From Pseudoxanthomonas suwonensis (GTDB lineage: Bacteria > Pseudomonadota > Gammaproteobacteria > Xanthomonadales > Xanthomonadaceae): DNA of 64,000 nt. Positions within the stretch are counted from its first letter, which is position 1. The number at the start of each line of letters is the position of its first letter. Location of the stretch: assembly GCF_000972865.1 (NCBI RefSeq), contig NZ_CP011144.1:1-64000 (forward strand), read 5' to 3'. Positions 63,229 to 64,000 of the stretch are shown one piece after another. The position numbers and the translations under genes are program-made. The notes below the pieces were generated by a model. The model had not been told where the DNA came from. It saw only the letters and a program-made list of their open reading frames with translations, and did not search any database.

Positions 63229-63368
63229 TGTAGGAGCGGGCATGACCGCGACACGACGCCGTCGGCACGGGCGACGCCCCCGGTTTCCCCGACGCCCATG
63301 TCGCGGTCGGCACAGGCGACGCCCTCAGTTTCCCCGACGCCCATGTCGCGGTCATGCCCGCTCCTACA
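63229..63368. repeat. TGTAGGAGC-family repeat with internal tandem duplication
   Basis: Ends are TGTAGGAGCGGGCATGACCG and CGGTCATGCCCGCTCCTACA. The core, from GTCGGCACGGGCGACGCCC to GACGCCCATGTCGCG (about 45 bases), is present twice in a row with three differences, making this copy longer than the others. It lies between moeA and moeB and includes the moeA stop codon. Confidence 0.88.
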
Positions 63369-64000
63369 ACAGCGGAAGGACCTCAACCAGGTCGCCGGTC
63401 GCGTATTCGCGCGCGCCCTCCTCCAGCACGATCAGCGCGTCGCTGCCGGCGGCGCCGCGCAGCCGGTGCGAACCGTCGGCCGGATTCGGGTGCACCTGCA
63501 GCACCGCGTCTTCGCCCTGCGCCAGCTGGCCGCGCAGCAGTTCCAGCCGTTCGTGCCGCTTGCGCCAGGGCGCGGCCAGCCGGGCGCGCCAGCGCGGGCG
63601 CGGTTCGCCACGCCCCTGCAGCGTATCGAGCAGTTCGCGCCCCAGCACGGTGAAGGTGGCCAGCACCGAGACCGGGTTGCCGGGCAGGCCCAGCACCAGT
63701 GCCCGCCCGGCCTCGCCGAACAGCAGCGGCATGCCCGGCCGCATCCGCACCTTCCAGAAATGGATCCGGCCGCGCGCGCGCAGCCAGTGCGGCAGGTGGT
63801 CCTTCTCGCCGGCGGACACGCCGCCGCAGGTCAGTACCACGTCGAAGCTCTCGACCGCATCGTCCAGCATCGCCCCGATCCGCGCCGGGTCGTCCGGCAG
63901 CGTCGGCCAGGCCACCGGTTCCAGCCCGAGCGCGCGCAACTGCGCCATCAGCTGGTCGCGGTTGCTGTTGTAGACCTGGCCCGGCTGCAGCGGCAGGCCC
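63364..64000 (-). CDS. moeA: Molybdopterin molybdotransferase MoeA, C-terminal part (cut by window edge)
   Basis: About 212 residues are in the window; the N-terminal half lies beyond position 64000. Seen are QPGQVYNSNRDQL at the edge, the MPT-binding FDVVLTCGGVSAGEKDHL, KVRMRPGMPLLFGEAG and LVLGLPGNPVSVLATF, then the C-terminal beta domain ending VEVLPLL. MoeA inserts molybdate into adenylylated molybdopterin. The stop TAG at 63366-63364 is formed by the end of the palindromic repeat, so the original C-terminus may have been changed by its insertion. moeB follows on the same strand. Confidence 0.93.
   Translation of the reverse strand, partial: GLPLQPGQVYNSNRDQLMAQLRALGLEPVAWPTLPDDPARIGAMLDDAVESFDVVLTCGGVSAGEKDHLPHWLRARGRIHFWKVRMRPGMPLLFGEAGRALVLGLPGNPVSVLATFTVLGRELLDTLQGRGEPRPRWRARLAAPWRKRHERLELLRGQLAQGEDAVLQVHPNPADGSHRLRGAAGSDALIVLEEGAREYATGDLVEVLPLL

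Noticed and set aside
63197..63355. N-terminal extension of MoeB with a duplicated ASGK-ASPVPTA motif
   Set aside because: It is the translation of the duplicated palindromic repeat. The rhodanese domain starts at the ATG at 63196.

Overview
The window is a high-GC chromosomal segment of a gammaproteobacterium. Gene content and the many short palindromic intergenic repeats suggest the order Lysobacterales (Xanthomonadaceae/Lysobacteraceae, in the range of Lysobacter, Luteimonas or Pseudoxanthomonas). The genus cannot be fixed from the sequence alone. Most genes are housekeeping genes, with no phage, integrase, transposase, CRISPR array, rRNA or tRNA gene seen.

Layout. (1) 1-8150 is the end of a flagellar/chemotaxis region: a YcgR-like PilZ protein, CheW, a small periplasmic protein, a large chemoreceptor, then overlapping cheR-cheD-cheB. 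Four sites matching the sigma28 (FliA) promoter, each with exact 11-base spacing, stand before ycgR, cheW, the small periplasmic gene and cheR. (2) 8390-16060 (minus) carries a 5'-nucleotidase, a secreted protein, NAD kinase and the giant NAD-glutamate dehydrogenase. (3) 16147-21195 is a TetR-controlled RND efflux operon. (4) 21309-22586 is a visibly lower-GC solo gene joining a lipase-like alpha/beta hydrolase to a TIR/nucleoside-deoxyribosyltransferase-like domain. It is the best candidate here for an undescribed defence or conflict protein. (5) 23439-35150 holds sodA, a secreted barnase-like RNase with its barstar-like inhibitor, uup, dbpA, apt, selO, a GST, a cold-shock protein, a flavin monooxygenase, a DUF1249 protein and ppsR. 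(6) 35294-46215 holds ppsA, orn, a DUF2721 protein, tadA, an aldo/keto reductase and a 1802-residue sensor with two complete kinase cores and three receivers. (7) 46348-49597 is guaB-guaA. (8) 49725-57138 holds a PQQ-type sugar dehydrogenase and a cytochrome c oxidase cluster in which subunits I and III are fused. (9) 58060-64000 holds folD, a DUF1244 protein, a hydrolase, a CPA2/Kef antiporter, a rhodanese-ThiF MoeB and the end of moeA.

Repeats are the second theme. A roughly 97-bp family with TGTAGGAGC ends occurs more than a dozen times, always between genes, and once supplies a stop codon (moeA). A second family (GTCGTCCCGGCG type) occurs about five times. A third, about 200 bp with a 21-bp outer stem and two inner hairpins, occurs three times; its arms show compensatory changes between two copies, and the third copy looks like a hybrid of the other two. 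Start sites were chosen from family length, ribosome-binding sites and overlap with neighbours. Operon and promoter statements are inferences from sequence only.
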